Of a stretch of DNA of 64,000 nucleotides, positions 1 through 7,907 are shown piece after piece. Made by a program: the position numbers and the translations under genes. The notes below the pieces were generated by a model. The model was not told the origin of the DNA and made no database searches. It saw only the letters and a program-made list of their open reading frames with translations. This DNA is from Oscillospiraceae bacterium (GTDB lineage Bacteria; Bacillota; Clostridia; Oscillospirales; Ruminococcaceae). The DNA is taken from the NCBI GenBank assembly GCA_020024285.1, contig JAHHTZ010000004.1:62001-126000 (forward strand). Reading direction: 5' to 3'. Position 1 is the first letter of the stretch; every line of letters begins with the position of its first letter.

Positions 1-145
1 CGGTGACCACCCGGACGGGCGAGGGCAGCATATACTGCGGGACCAGTCCGCTGACGGAAACCACCTGCCAGATGCCAAGCAGGAGCGCAACCGCCGCAAC
101 TGCCGGGGTCTTACTTTTGGTGGTGTTTTGTAACTTTTTTATCAA
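1..145 (-). CDS. ABC transporter permease, N-terminal part (ThiX-like), cut by window edge
   Basis: Only about 48 N-terminal residues are in the window. After a short basic leader there is a hydrophobic helix (AVAAVALLLGIWQVV) followed by SGLVPQYMLPSPVRV, the typical N-terminus of SsuC/ThiX-type permeases. The likely start is a TTG at 143-145, preceded by AAGGGGAG about 10 nt upstream and by an in-frame stop just before it. This start lies inside the preceding thiamine-binding gene, giving a 35-nt overlap and translational coupling. The TPP riboswitch upstream makes import of thiamine or a pyrimidine precursor the likely role. The exact substrate cannot be told from this fragment. Confidence 0.6.
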   Translation of the reverse strand, partial: MIKKLQNTTKSKTPAVAAVALLLGIWQVVSVSGLVPQYMLPSPVRVVT

Positions 146-413
146 TGGTCAGGATCTCCCCTTCCGGCTCGTATACGACCTTGATGTAGGCAGCCACCTT
201 CGGTGCGCCTGCTTTGATTGCCACATGCTGGCACTCCTTCACGATGTCCATGAGCTGATCGTAGCTTTCGCCCTCGATGGTCGTTTCAAACGGACCTACA
301 TAGTAATTGAGCCCTGTGCTTTTGATGTAGTCGATCACCTCGTCTACGATGCGAATGAGCTCATCTTCGTTTTCTGCCGCCGGCAGAACCTGAATTGCAA
401 CACTTGCCTGCAT
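111..413 (-). CDS. Thiamine-binding protein (MTH1187/YkoF family)
   Basis: This 100-residue cytoplasmic protein has the pattern of the DUF77/MTH1187/YkoF fold: an N-terminal beta strand (ASVAIQVLP), a helix with DELIRIVDEVIDYIKSTG, the Y-x-V-GPFETTIEGE segment and a C-terminal strand. Proteins of this family bind thiamine or its hydroxymethylpyrimidine moiety and sit beside thiamine ABC transporters. It is the first gene after a TPP riboswitch and overlaps the permease gene, which supports a role in a vitamin B1 or precursor salvage operon. Length is normal for the single-domain form. Confidence 0.85.
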   Translation of the reverse strand: MQASVAIQVLPAAENEDELIRIVDEVIDYIKSTGLNYYVGPFETTIEGESYDQLMDIVKECQHVAIKAGAPKVAAYIKVVYEPEGEILTIDKKVTKHHQK

Positions 414-445
414 TGTTTTTTCCTCCGTTTCCTAACATAGATAAA

Positions 446-478
446 ATAAAACGCCCCACCGGAAAACCCAGTGGGACG
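446..478 (-). terminator. Terminator of the TPP riboswitch expression platform
   Basis: Read leftward, CCCACTGG and CCGGTGGG pair around a GTTTT loop and are followed by a T-rich stretch (gcgttttatttt). It lies between the TPP aptamer and the first gene, so it is the likely attenuator closed when TPP binds. Confidence 0.75.
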
Positions 479-507
479 AAAAATTTTGCGTGACGCTTCG
501 GCGCATA

Positions 508-592
508 TTCTCCCTCCGCTGGCATTACCCAGATCAGGTGTATGGGTCGCAGGAAACACCTGCCTCTCAGCCTCTCGATTAAGGCTCCCCCT
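508..592 (-). promoter_or_regulatory. TPP (THI-box) riboswitch
   Basis: Read leftward the segment carries the invariant THI-box strings: GGGGAGCC, then GCTGAGAGG, then ACCTGATCTGGGTAATGCC, then AGCGGAGGGA. These are the two TPP-binding arms in the correct order. It is followed by an intrinsic terminator and then the thiamine-binding protein gene, so it should switch the transport operon off when TPP is plentiful. Confidence 0.97.
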
Positions 593-606
593 TTTTTCAG
601 TTACTC

Positions 607-635
607 ATTCTACACCACCTTTTTCCCTTTGTCAA
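607..635 (-). promoter_or_regulatory. Sigma-A promoter of the TPP-riboswitch operon
   Basis: Leftward TTGACA (630-635) and TAGAAT (607-612) are separated by 17 bp, just upstream of the TPP aptamer. The remaining stretch 636-813 holds nothing else recognisable apart from the region just before the next rightward gene. Confidence 0.8.
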
Positions 636-813
636 CAATTCCCGCGGCGCTCCCCTGCCATAAACGGTGTTTTCTTCCTCTTATCTCGTGGATTTTGGGT
701 AGGGAAACAAAAATTTCTGCCGAATAATTTAGATAAAGCTCCTCGATGCAGGATGCAATTTCAGTCGAATTATTTACAGTATAAAATAACTTGCAGCAAA
801 AGGAGGCGTTTGC

Positions 814-1377
814 ATGTCGATCGAGCTGATCCCGAATATGAACCGTTTTCTCAAACAGAAAAAGATGGAGCAGGTCTGGGGGATGAAAAACTCCGGGGCG
901 ATGGACCCGATGGAAAAGGTAGCGCTCAATGGCTCCTTCTTCAACAAGATGGTCAAGGAATCGCAAAAGGAGCCTGACATCAAGGTGATCCGCGCTAAGG
1001 TGGATAAGATCCTCAAAAAGCTCAAGGCAGGAGGACGCCTGACCGCCTCGGAAAAGGAGTTTCTGTGCAAATACGCGCCCGACGTATACCGAAAGCTCGA
1101 AGAAGTGGAGCAAAAAAGCAACGCGTTTGCCGCAAGGCTCAAATCGTGCAAAAACGATTCCGAAGTGGAGCAGGAAAAAGCAGCCACGCTCAATGCCGTT
1201 TCGATGCTCGATGCACAGGACCCCGATATGGCTGCCGTTCTGACGCGCCAGCTCATGATGGTCTACGACCGTCTGGGCGGAAAACGAAACAAGCCCTGTG
1301 AGGAGTCCCAGGGCGCAAATCCACCCAAGGGCGGGGACGCTGTGCGCAGAAAGCGCCGCGACCTCGGTCGGGCATAG
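814..1377 (+). CDS. Hypothetical protein, Lys-rich, probably helical
   Basis: The 187-residue product is not recognised. It is rich in Lys, Glu and Met, has no signal peptide or membrane segment, and residues about 50-130 look like helical hairpin or coiled-coil sequence (RKLEEVEQKSNAFAARLKS). The C-terminal 35 residues are basic and low-complexity (RRKRRDLGRA at the end), which might bind nucleic acid. The start is backed by AAAAGGAGG 6-7 nt upstream. It is monocistronic, between the divergent TPP-operon promoter and a long terminator hairpin. No function is proposed. Confidence 0.7.
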   Translation: MSIELIPNMNRFLKQKKMEQVWGMKNSGAMDPMEKVALNGSFFNKMVKESQKEPDIKVIRAKVDKILKKLKAGGRLTASEKEFLCKYAPDVYRKLEEVEQKSNAFAARLKSCKNDSEVEQEKAATLNAVSMLDAQDPDMAAVLTRQLMMVYDRLGGKRNKPCEESQGANPPKGGDAVRRKRRDLGRA

Positions 1378-1411
1378 GCGGCTGGACTGATCCAATCGAA
1401 CAATGGGTAAG

Positions 1412-1452
1412 ACAAACCGGATGTACCGCGTGATGCGGTACATCCGGTTTGT
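1412..1452. terminator. Long perfect hairpin between convergent genes
   Basis: ACAAACCGGATGTACCGC and its exact complement are separated by 5 nt, an 18-bp stem. It lies between the 3' ends of the rightward hypothetical gene and leftward hcp and probably ends both, although the T-tract is weak on both sides. Confidence 0.6.
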
Positions 1453-1474
1453 TGTGTGATTGGGTGTTTTGGAA

Positions 1475-3121
1475 TTATGCGCGGTCTTCCCCGAAAAACA
1501 GCGCGATGTCGTCCTCGACTGTGCCGATGCCTGCGATGCCGAAGTTTTCCACCAGGACCTTTGCCACGTTCGGGCTGAGGAACGCCGGCAGCGTTGGACC
1601 GAGGTGGATGTTCTTCACGCCGAGGTACAGCAGCGCCAGCAGGACGATGACTGCCTTCTGCTCGTACCATGCGATGTTGTAGATGATCGGCAGGTCGTTG
1701 ATGTCGTCAAGCCCGAACACCTCTTTGAGCTTGAGCGCGATGACAGCGAGGGAGTAGGAGTCGTTGCACTGCCCTGCGTCCAGCACGCGCGGGATGCCCC
1801 CGATGGTGCCGAGGTCGAGCTTGTTGTATTTGTATTTTGCACAGCCTGCGGTGAGGATAACGGTATCCTGCGGCAAGGCTTTTGCAAATTCGGTGTAGTA
1901 TTCTCTGCTCTTTGCGCGGCCGTCACAGCCTGCCATCACGACAAATTTGCGGATCGCCTTGCTTTTTACGGCTTCCACGATCTTGTCTGCCAGTGCAAGG
2001 ACCTGCGCGTGAGCAAAGCCGCCGATGATCTCGCCCTGTTCCAGCTCGATCGGCGATGCGCAGCGTTTTGCATGCTCGATGAGTTCAGAAAAGTCCTTGT
2101 GTTCTCCTGCTTCGCCGCTGATGTGCTTGCAGCCCGGATAGCCTGCCGCACCCGTTGTGTACATTCTGTCGCGGTAGCTGTCCTTCGGCGGCACGATGCA
2201 GTTTGTTGTCATCAGGATCGGACCGCGGAAGGATTCAAATTCTTCCTTCTGCTTCCACCACGCGTTGCCGTAGTTCCCGACAAAGTTCGGATACTGTTTG
2301 AACGCCGGATAGTAGTGCGCCGGAAGCATTTCGGAGTGGGTATATACGTCTACGCCGGTGCCCTGTGTCTGCTCCAGCAGCATCTTCAGATCGTGCAGAT
2401 CGTGACCCGATACGAGGATTCCGGGGTTTGTGCCGACCCCCAGCTTTACCTTTGTGATTTCGGGGTTTCCGTATGTTTCGGTGTTCGCCTTGTCAAGCAG
2501 CGCCATCCCTTCGACACCGTACTTGCCTGTTTCCAGTGCAAGCGCGGTCAGCTCGTCTGCGCCGAGGCTGTCATCGAGGGTGGCAGCAAGCGCTCTTTGC
2601 AGGAATGCGTCCACTTCCTCGCTGTCGTGCAGCAGCGCATTGGCGTGCTTGGAATATGCAGAAAGTCCTTTCAGACCGTAGGTCACAAGTTCTCTCAGGG
2701 AGCGGATGTCCTCGTTTTCGGTGGAAAGGACGCCGACCTCCTTCGCCTTTGCTTCAAATTGGGTGCGCTCTGCATCCCAGTGTGCAGCCGATGGGAGCAC
2801 AGCAGCGTCGCTCAGCTGAGAGAGCAGCTCTTTTTTTACTACGAGTATCTGACAGACAGCCTCGATGATCGCTTCTTTATCAAAGTTTGCATTGGTGATC
2901 GTGATAAAGAGATTTTTGGTGATGAGGTGGTTTACCTCAGCGGCAATTTTTTTCCCCTCGTTTCTCAGTGCTGTTGTAACGGCAGAGAGCCCCTTTGTTA
3001 CAAATACAAGCAGATCCTGCATGGCTGCTACATCCGGTTTTTTTCCGCATACGCCCACCTTGGTGCATCCGCTGCAGCCGGCTGTTTCCTGACATTGAAA
3101 GCAAAACATTGTATAATCCAT
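1475..3121 (-). CDS. hcp: Hydroxylamine reductase / hybrid-cluster protein
   Basis: The 548-residue protein begins MDYTMFCFQCQETAG. The N-terminal cysteines follow the C-x2-C-x8-C-x5-C pattern that holds the [4Fe-4S] cluster of class I Hcp, and the rest carries the hybrid Fe-S-O cluster domain (for example GGIPRVLDAGQCNDSYS and PTLPAFLSPN near the C-terminus). Hcp reduces hydroxylamine or nitric oxide in the cytoplasm and protects anaerobes against nitrosative stress. I chose the ATG at 3119-3121 because GGAGGAATC lies 5-8 nt upstream; a longer form starting 20 residues earlier has no ribosome site. Length is normal for the family. Confidence 0.97.
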   Translation of the reverse strand: MDYTMFCFQCQETAGCSGCTKVGVCGKKPDVAAMQDLLVFVTKGLSAVTTALRNEGKKIAAEVNHLITKNLFITITNANFDKEAIIEAVCQILVVKKELLSQLSDAAVLPSAAHWDAERTQFEAKAKEVGVLSTENEDIRSLRELVTYGLKGLSAYSKHANALLHDSEEVDAFLQRALAATLDDSLGADELTALALETGKYGVEGMALLDKANTETYGNPEITKVKLGVGTNPGILVSGHDLHDLKMLLEQTQGTGVDVYTHSEMLPAHYYPAFKQYPNFVGNYGNAWWKQKEEFESFRGPILMTTNCIVPPKDSYRDRMYTTGAAGYPGCKHISGEAGEHKDFSELIEHAKRCASPIELEQGEIIGGFAHAQVLALADKIVEAVKSKAIRKFVVMAGCDGRAKSREYYTEFAKALPQDTVILTAGCAKYKYNKLDLGTIGGIPRVLDAGQCNDSYSLAVIALKLKEVFGLDDINDLPIIYNIAWYEQKAVIVLLALLYLGVKNIHLGPTLPAFLSPNVAKVLVENFGIAGIGTVEDDIALFFGEDRA

Positions 3122-3171
3122 TGATTGATTCCTCCATCTTATTCTGTCTTTTTCCTTGGGTCGAGCGATTC

Positions 3172-3200
3172 TTGACATCATCTCTGATGTAAAGTATACT
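3172..3200 (+). promoter_or_regulatory. Strong sigma-A promoter for the GLUG-protein gene
   Basis: TTGACA (3172-3177) and TATACT (3195-3200) are separated by exactly 17 bp. A palindrome, ACATCA-N4-TGATGT, begins inside the -35 box and fills the upstream half of the spacer. The promoter faces right, toward the GLUG-repeat protein 130 nt downstream, and overlaps the region where the hcp promoter must lie. Confidence 0.75.
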
Positions 3201-3220
3201 GTATTTATAGGGTCAAGTAT

Positions 3221-3234
3221 GTTGTTTTAACAAC
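3221..3234. promoter_or_regulatory. Inverted repeat between hcp and GLUG-protein gene
   Basis: GTTGTT-TT-AACAAC is a perfect palindrome in the divergent hcp/GLUG intergenic region. For hcp it would overlap a -35-like TTGTTA followed by TATAAA. It is a plausible operator; the spacing does not match the Rex consensus. Confidence 0.35.
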
Positions 3235-3328
3235 AAAAGCAGAATCAGGTGCGAAATTTCCTGTCCTCTGCGAATCCATAAAAAACAAGCCTGCAACACG
3301 GTCCGATTATGCAAAAGGAGTGGATCTA

Positions 3329-4993
3329 ATGGGAAGAAAGAAGCCGAAGCGTGTGCCTTTTGGCATACTGCTCCTTGTTGTCCTCGTTGTACTGGCGGTC
3401 TGTACCGCGCTCGTCGGTTTTAGGAAGGAAGCCAGCAAGCAAACGACCGCTTCGCCCCCGACCGATTTGACCGCTCCCGAGCCAAAGGACGAGCTCCCCG
3501 GTACTCCCATTGATGCACATGCGCGCAGCCTGCGTACCCCGCAGGATCTGCTCGACCTTGCAGACTGGGTCAACAGCGGCGCAGACGATGCAGGATATTC
3601 GTGGTATCTGGAAAACGATGTTGATATGAAGGGACACAGCTGGACCCCCATCGGCGGCTATTCCGGAAAAGGCAGCAACGAGCCTGCCTTCGTCGAACAC
3701 TTTGACGGGGCATTTTACGGACAGGGACACACCGTCTCGAACATTTCCTGTCTGCGGGACGGATTTTACGGCGTGGGATTCTTCGGGAGCATCGGTCCCG
3801 ATGCCCTCGTTGTCGAGCTCAAGGTGCACGGCTCCTTCGCGGGGGAAGGTCCTGTCGGCGGAATTGCCGGAACAAGCTCGCCGTCCGACCGCGGCACAGT
3901 GATTGCAGGGTGTAGTTTTTCCGGCGACGTATACACAATGGATTCCTATGCAGGAGGGATCGTGGGATTTGCCGGCAGCCGTACCGTCCTGACACGCTGC
4001 TTTTCCAATGCCAACGTATACGGGCGCAGCGCAATCGGAGGGCTTGTCGGAGTTGCCAACGAGGATTCCCAGATTCGGGACAGCAGCTGTGTCGGCACGG
4101 TTACAGCACATGCTCCTGCCGATATCCTCAAAAAAACAAAGCTCCAGCCCTCGCTCTATCCTGCTGAGCATTATGAGCGCCTGACCGAGGCGTCCGATCT
4201 CGGAGGGCTTGTCGGTGTGACGCACGATATGTTCCTTTTGAAAAACTGCGTTGCCAACGTGAAGGTAGACTCCGCGATCCCGGCGGAAGCGGTGGGAAAT
4301 CTCGTCGGGTCGTACAGCGGTCTGCTCAATCTCTGCAATTTCTGCGCTGTGGAGGGGAGCGATCCGCGCACCGATCGGTTCTATGAGCACGGGAGCGACA
4401 GCCTTTGGGTTTGCGAAGTCAACAAGGCGGATATGGCAAAGACATCCACCTTTGAATCGTTCGATTTTTCTACCGATTGGAAAATCAGCCCGGAATATAA
4501 CATTCCGATCCCCCTCTATACCGAAGCTGCTCTGCGCGACCTTTCCGCAGAGGCACAGTTTCAGCTTGGGATGAACGGCGAATCGAAGTCGATGCACAAG
4601 GGTGACACGCTCGGTGCATGGACGATGACGGCGCTCGATTTTTCCACCGACCAAAGCGGCAAGGTCGAATCGCTGGATTCGATGTTCCGCGGCTCGGCGA
4701 CCGTGCAGGGCAGCATCGAGCGCAACCCTCTGAGCTCCGAGGAATCGTATATCGTTACGGTACAGGGGGATGAGATGGAAAAGCTGCCGCTGTATCTGTA
4801 TGAGGGGCGCGGTGTGCAGGATGACGTTTCGTTTGGGCTGAAAATCCCGCAGGGGCTTGAGAATACCCCGAAGCTCGAATACGGCGAATCCATCCCCGCT
4901 CAAATCACCATCCGCTCCTACTGCCACATCTTTGCCTATGCAATGGCAATGGATATCGCGGACGTTGAAAAAATCGTCCCCCTCTCCGAATGA
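3329..4993 (+). CDS. Membrane-anchored GLUG-motif surface protein
   Basis: The 554-residue product has a basic N-terminus and one hydrophobic helix (about residues 9-30), then a Ser/Thr/Pro-rich linker, so the bulk should face outside. Residues about 70-330 contain repeated blocks of the GLUG type: GGYSGKG, GGIVGFAG, GGLVGVANEDS, GGLVGVTHD, each followed by a Cys-containing strand (DSSCVGTV, KNCVANV). GLUG repeats occur in secreted adhesin or protease-associated proteins; the substrate is unknown. The C-terminal 200 residues are not recognised. The ATG at 3329 is 8 nt after AAAAGGAG, better than a GTG nine bases earlier. No LPxTG motif is present. Confidence 0.7.
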   Translation: MGRKKPKRVPFGILLLVVLVVLAVCTALVGFRKEASKQTTASPPTDLTAPEPKDELPGTPIDAHARSLRTPQDLLDLADWVNSGADDAGYSWYLENDVDMKGHSWTPIGGYSGKGSNEPAFVEHFDGAFYGQGHTVSNISCLRDGFYGVGFFGSIGPDALVVELKVHGSFAGEGPVGGIAGTSSPSDRGTVIAGCSFSGDVYTMDSYAGGIVGFAGSRTVLTRCFSNANVYGRSAIGGLVGVANEDSQIRDSSCVGTVTAHAPADILKKTKLQPSLYPAEHYERLTEASDLGGLVGVTHDMFLLKNCVANVKVDSAIPAEAVGNLVGSYSGLLNLCNFCAVEGSDPRTDRFYEHGSDSLWVCEVNKADMAKTSTFESFDFSTDWKISPEYNIPIPLYTEAALRDLSAEAQFQLGMNGESKSMHKGDTLGAWTMTALDFSTDQSGKVESLDSMFRGSATVQGSIERNPLSSEESYIVTVQGDEMEKLPLYLYEGRGVQDDVSFGLKIPQGLENTPKLEYGESIPAQITIRSYCHIFAYAMAMDIADVEKIVPLSE

Positions 4994-5007
4994 AGCGATC
5001 CCACCCG

Positions 5008-5045
5008 AGGAAGGCGCAGACAGACTGTCTGCGCCTTCCTTTTTT
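5008..5045 (+). terminator. Intrinsic terminator after GLUG-protein gene
   Basis: AGGAAGGCGCAGACAG pairs with its complement around a 1-3 nt loop and is followed by TTTTTT. The rest of 5046-5200 is AT-rich and holds nothing I can identify. Confidence 0.9.
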
Positions 5046-5200
5046 CCGCAAAATCCCGATGGAAAATGCCCCCGCTTGGCATCCGATCCTGCCGTTAAAA
5101 ATGGGATTTTCTGTCACAATACTTTATTTAAAAATGATTGTGATATTGACTGTATTTTCCTTTTTTACAACCGCTTCTTTCAGAAAAAACACGAATTGAT

Positions 5201-5240
5201 GCAGTTATCGTTGACAAACTGCCATAGTGAAGCGTATACT
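5201..5240 (+). promoter_or_regulatory. Promoter and candidate operator of the fez-like operon
   Basis: TTGACA (5211-5216) and TATACT (5235-5240) with an 18-bp spacer lie 57 nt upstream of the first small gene. An inverted repeat GCAGTT-N10-AACTGC (5201-5222) is centred on the -35 box, where a repressor would block polymerase. It does not match the Fur consensus. Confidence 0.6.
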
Positions 5241-5296
5241 TTGAGACATAAGAAAACTGTCGAATCCAGTCCTGTACAGATTAGGGAGGGATTGTA

Positions 5297-5377
5297 ATGA
5301 AACAACATCGTTTTTGGGCATGGGGCGCTGTAATCTGCATGATTATGGTTATGATTACCGGCTACAAACACAAATAA
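5297..5377 (+). CDS. 26-residue single-span membrane peptide (DUF6219-like)
   Basis: ATG follows TTAGGGAGGGA with good spacing. The product is basic at both ends with one hydrophobic span: MKQHRFWAWG, then AVICMIMVMITGY, then KHK. It resembles very short DUF6219-type proteins that I recall preceding similar ATPase genes. It is the first gene of a three-gene operon, 18 nt before the next start. By position it may correspond to the small extra protein of the fezXAB ferrosome operon of Clostridioides difficile, but that equivalence is inferred from memory and layout. Confidence 0.7.
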   Translation: MKQHRFWAWGAVICMIMVMITGYKHK

Positions 5378-5395
5378 GACAAAGGAGATTTTACT

Positions 5396-5695
5396 ATGCA
5401 TGTTTACACAAGACTCGCCTGCTTTGTAGGCGGCACACTGTTTGGTTCGTTTGGTCTGAAGCTGCTCTCCAGCAAGGATGCAAAAAAAGTTTACACCCAG
5501 GTTACCGCAGCTGGTCTTCGCATGAAGGATTCTGTGATGGAAACCGTAACCACCGTTCAGGAGAACGCAGGTGACATCCTTGCCGCTGCAAAAGATTTGA
5601 ACGAGGCTCGCGCAGCAAAAGAAGCAGAGGAAGCTGCTTGCGCTCAGATCTGCGATTGCGAATGCGAATGCGACTGCGCAGACGAAGAAGCCTAA
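5396..5695 (+). CDS. Small membrane protein with GxxxG and Cys-acid tail (DUF6110-like; FezA candidate)
   Basis: The 99-residue product has an N-terminal hydrophobic, Gly-rich segment (residues 8-24, FVGGTLFGSFGLKLL, with GxxxG spacing at 13/17), an amphipathic helical middle with an apolipoprotein-like pattern, and a C-terminal tail in which Cys 82, 86, 88, 90, 92 and 94 alternate with Asp/Glu. Such a tail could bind iron or another soft metal. It lies 56 nt before the P-type ATPase gene. In ferrosome operons a small membrane protein (FezA) accompanies the ATPase FezB; this gene sits in that place. Family name is from memory. Confidence 0.75.
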   Translation: MHVYTRLACFVGGTLFGSFGLKLLSSKDAKKVYTQVTAAGLRMKDSVMETVTTVQENAGDILAAAKDLNEARAAKEAEEAACAQICDCECECDCADEEA

Positions 5696-5751
5696 CAAAT
5701 AATCAAGGAAGGAGCCGTGACTGCGGCTCCTTTTTCAATGGAGGAAAGAAC

Positions 5752-7860
5752 ATGAATGCAGTTATCGTACATGAGAGCCGCGGAAGGATGCGTCTGCAGC
5801 TCAAACAAAAGCGCATGACCCTTGAAGAGGCAGATCTGCTGGAGGCATGGTTCTCCCAGAACAACCTCAGCTGTCAGGCAACCGTACACGAGCGCACCCG
5901 CTGCGTCATCCTGCACTATCAGGGCAGCCGTGAGGCGATCCTTCAGGCAGTGCGCAGCTTTACATGGCAAAAGGCAGAGCAGAGCATCACGCCCCCCTCT
6001 TACAGCAGCCGTTCCCTCAACCGCGAATTCCAGGAAAAACTGGTTGGAAAGGTGATGGGCAGGTTCCTCAGAAGGCTCTTTCTCCCTCTTCCGCTGCGCA
6101 TCGCACACATTGTATGGCATATGACCCGCTTTCTCCGCCGCGGACTGCACTGCCTGCTGCGCGGACAGCTGAAGGTGGAGGTGCTGGATGCGTGCTCCAT
6201 CGGGATCTCTGCCCTGCGCGGGGATTTTGCAACCGCAGGTTCCGTAATGTTCCTGCTGGAGCTGGGCGAGCTCCTCGAAGAATGGACCCGCAAAAAATCT
6301 GTGCGTGACCTTGCACAGTGCATGTCCCTCAACATCGACCGCGTATGGCTGGATACCCCAAGCGGCGAAGTGCTCACCCCGATCTCCCAGATCCAGACCG
6401 GGGACCGCATCGTGGTCCGTGTCGGCGGCATCATCCCGACCGACGGCGTTGTGGCAGACGGCGAAGCAATGGTGAACCAGGCATCGCTGACCGGCGAATC
6501 CATCCCGATCGAAAAGCATTGCGGCAGCCTTGTTTATGCAGGAACCATCGTTGAGGAAGGCGAATGCATCATCGAAGTGACCCAGAGCTCCGGACAGAGC
6601 CGCTACGATCAGATCGTTTCCATGATCGAGCAGTCGGAACAGATGAAATCCACTGCGGAAAACAAAGCCTCAAACCTTGCAGACAAGCTGGTTCCTTACA
6701 CCTTTGCCGGCAGCATCCTGAGCTTCCTGCTCACCCGCAATGTGATGAGAGCACTGTCTGTGCTGATGGTGGACTTCTCCTGTGCGCTCAAGCTGGCAAT
6801 GCCTTTGGCAGTCCTTTCTGCAATGAACGAAGCCAGCAGGGACCACATCACCGTAAAGGGCGGCAAATTCCTTGAAACCGTATCCAAAGCCGATACCATC
6901 GTCTTTGACAAGACCGGCACCCTCACCCGTGCATGCCCAAGGGTTGCCTGCGTCATCCCGTTTGCCGGACAGGACGAAAATGAGATGCTGCGCCTTGCTG
7001 CCTGCCTTGAGGAGCACTTCCCGCACTCGATGGCAAATGCTGTTGTGGAAGAAGCAAAAGCGCGCGACCTGCTTCATGAAGAAATGCACTCCAAGGTGGA
7101 ATACCTTGTGGCACACGGCATCGTGAGCACCGTGAACGGACAGCGCGCCCTCATCGGCAGCGCACACTTCATCTTTGAGGATGAGGGCTGCGTCATTCCC
7201 GAAGGAGAGCAGGAGCGTTTTGACAGTCTCCCAGTGGAATTTTCTCACCTCTATCTTGCCGTCGGCGGTCAGCTGGCTGCTGTTATCTGCATCTCCGATC
7301 CGCTGCGAGAAGAGGCTGCCCAGGTGCTTGCCACCCTGCGTGCGCTGGGCATCCGCAAGACCGTGATGCTCACCGGCGACAGCTACCGCACCGCCGCTGC
7401 CATTGCAGCACAGCTTGGCGTGGACGAATTCCGCGCAGAGGTCCTTCCTGCGGATAAGGCAAACTTTATTGCCGACCTTCGCGCCGAGGGTCATACGGTA
7501 ATGATGGTGGGCGACGGCATCAACGACTCCCCTGCCCTTTCCGAGTCCGACGCCGGAATCGCCATCAGCGACGGCGCTGCCATTGCACAGGAGATCGCTG
7601 ATATCACCATTTCCGCAGAAACGCTGTGGGAGCTTGTAAGACTGCGTCAGCTCTCCGATGCACTGATGGAGCGCATCCGCAAAAACTACCACTTCGTGCT
7701 CGGATTTAACGGCGGACTGATCGCGCTGGGCGTTGCAGGCATCCTTGCCCCTGCTGTTTCTGCAACACTGCACAATCTTTCTACCCTTGCCATCAGCCTG
7801 CACAGCATGAGCTCACTCAATACCCCCGAATTACAATCCTATAAGGAAGCTTCCCTCTAA
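5752..7860 (+). CDS. P1B-type metal ATPase lacking CPx and CxxC motifs (FezB-like)
   Basis: The 702-residue protein has the P-type catalytic set: TGES (247-250), DKTGTLT (386-392), TGD (541-543) and GDGIND (587-592). It departs from ordinary heavy-metal ATPases. The N-terminal HMA-like domain has no CxxC but an Arg-rich SRGRMRLQL start, the intramembrane CPx motif is replaced by SCALK (343-347), and the usual HP of the nucleotide domain reads PHSMA (424-428). These traits and the two small partners recall the P1B-6 ATPases that load iron into ferrosomes. The ATG at 5752 has GGAGGAAAG upstream. Substrate is inferred, not shown. Confidence 0.85.
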   Translation: MNAVIVHESRGRMRLQLKQKRMTLEEADLLEAWFSQNNLSCQATVHERTRCVILHYQGSREAILQAVRSFTWQKAEQSITPPSYSSRSLNREFQEKLVGKVMGRFLRRLFLPLPLRIAHIVWHMTRFLRRGLHCLLRGQLKVEVLDACSIGISALRGDFATAGSVMFLLELGELLEEWTRKKSVRDLAQCMSLNIDRVWLDTPSGEVLTPISQIQTGDRIVVRVGGIIPTDGVVADGEAMVNQASLTGESIPIEKHCGSLVYAGTIVEEGECIIEVTQSSGQSRYDQIVSMIEQSEQMKSTAENKASNLADKLVPYTFAGSILSFLLTRNVMRALSVLMVDFSCALKLAMPLAVLSAMNEASRDHITVKGGKFLETVSKADTIVFDKTGTLTRACPRVACVIPFAGQDENEMLRLAACLEEHFPHSMANAVVEEAKARDLLHEEMHSKVEYLVAHGIVSTVNGQRALIGSAHFIFEDEGCVIPEGEQERFDSLPVEFSHLYLAVGGQLAAVICISDPLREEAAQVLATLRALGIRKTVMLTGDSYRTAAAIAAQLGVDEFRAEVLPADKANFIADLRAEGHTVMMVGDGINDSPALSESDAGIAISDGAAIAQEIADITISAETLWELVRLRQLSDALMERIRKNYHFVLGFNGGLIALGVAGILAPAVSATLHNLSTLAISLHSMSSLNTPELQSYKEASL

Positions 7861-7863
7861 TAC

Positions 7864-7897
7864 CAAAGCCACCCGCGGGGCGGGTGGCTTTGATTTT
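7864..7897 (+). terminator. Terminator after P-type ATPase gene
   Basis: AAAGCCACCCGC and GCGGGTGGCTTT pair around a short loop, followed by gatttt. Confidence 0.75.
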
Positions 7898-7907
7898 CCG
7901 GAACAAA

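Noticed and set aside
3..440. Rightward 145-codon frame
   Set aside because: It is antisense to the thiamine-binding gene and ABC permease start, lacks a ribosome site and has no family character.
1460..3124. Rightward 554-codon frame
   Set aside because: It is the opposite-strand shadow of hcp, caused by codon bias; hcp has clear motifs and a ribosome site.
3221..3234. Rex site upstream of hcp
   Set aside because: Half-sites TTGTT/AACAA are 2 bp apart instead of the 8 bp expected for Rex.
5125..5160. Fur-box-like sequence upstream of the fez-like operon
   Set aside because: TGATTGTGATATTGAC has only partial similarity to the Fur consensus and lies 50 nt upstream of the -35 box.
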